From contig CAVMBE010000006.1 in assembly GCA_963674455.1 (NCBI GenBank), positions 248,001 to 312,000 on the forward strand: DNA of 64,000 nt, in the 5' to 3' direction. Each line of letters starts with the position of its first letter. Within the stretch, counting starts at the first letter, position 1. This stretch comes from Lecanosticta acicola (lineage: Eukaryota > Ascomycota > Dothideomycetes > Mycosphaerellales > Mycosphaerellaceae). This document shows positions 63,770 through 64,000 of this stretch, in pieces. A program made the translations under genes and the position numbers. The notes under the pieces were generated by a model. The model did no database searches, was not told where the DNA came from, and saw nothing but the letters and a program-made list of their open reading frames with translations.

Positions 63770-64000
63770 GATGGTGCTTTCTCGTAGCACTGCTGGGCGA
63801 CCCGGGCACTTGGGAATGGTCTGTTTCAGCCCTTCAGGAACCGGCTAGATTTGTGGGCCGGATAGAACGTCCGGAAGTACAGGGTATGGCGGCGCTAGGC
63901 ATCGTTATGCAGAGAGAGGAGAGTACATATGCTCTTGGACGAAGGATGTCACATGTCGGTGGTGTGACGGAGAAAGAGTCGGGACCGGAGTTCTTCAGGG
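63770..64000. other. Upstream region of the deaminase gene to the window edge
   Basis: No gene supported in the last 231 bases. Confidence 0.4.

Overview
The window is nuclear DNA from a filamentous ascomycete (Pezizomycotina). Introns are 46-71 bp with GTRNGT donors and CTRAY branch points, a Zn2Cys6 regulator and fungal secondary-metabolism enzyme families are present, and one 6 kb block carries the CpA/TpG depletion left by repeat-induced point mutation (RIP). A dothideomycete is my best guess, but nothing here proves it. Most proteins have introns; I placed splice sites by reading frame and family consensus, so exon limits are predictions.

Region 1 (1-7.4 kb): the start of a minus-strand ubiquitin-like/SUMO-like gene cut by the window edge, then an AT-rich block holding a complete but dead Ty1/copia retrotransposon (1423-7043, minus strand) with two 240-bp LTRs. 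Region 2 (7.4-16.4 kb): an FAD monooxygenase gene split by a 635-bp terminal-inverted-repeat element with a 4-bp target duplication, a divergently transcribed Zn2Cys6 regulator, an unclear interval, and an ankyrin-repeat membrane protein. Region 3 (17-26.1 kb): DAHP synthase (shikimate pathway), a small low-complexity protein, a long sparse interval with a 15-bp minisatellite, a lysine-rich conserved protein and the CAAX protease Ste24.

Region 4 (26.4-34.7 kb) is accessory: a CoA-ligase-like adenylating enzyme whose 5' frame carries three stops, a relic of a TRI12-type MFS transporter, an intact SRPBCC/polyketide-cyclase-like protein, a secreted GH32 invertase and a TPO-type MFS transporter. 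A bipartite motif (GCCTCAGGC followed by CGG-N8-CCG) occurs upstream of both the ligase and the SRPBCC gene and suggests common control of a partly decayed cluster. Region 5 (34.7-43 kb): a sparse stretch, an orphan two-exon gene, a patatin-like phospholipase with a C-terminal zinc-finger-like tail and one in-frame TGA, and a CorA-like membrane protein.

Region 6 (43-64 kb) is mostly housekeeping: an NFX1-type zinc-finger protein, a WD40-cyclophilin (PPWD1 type), an SDR/P450 convergent pair, a synaptojanin-like phosphoinositide phosphatase, a CSC1/OSCA-type channel, eIF3b and an ADAL-type adenosine/N6-methyl-AMP deaminase. The most informative observations are the dated-looking transposon disruption of the monooxygenase (removing the insert and one target copy restores an exact 396-codon frame), the shared motif in region 4, and the single TGA in the patatin gene.
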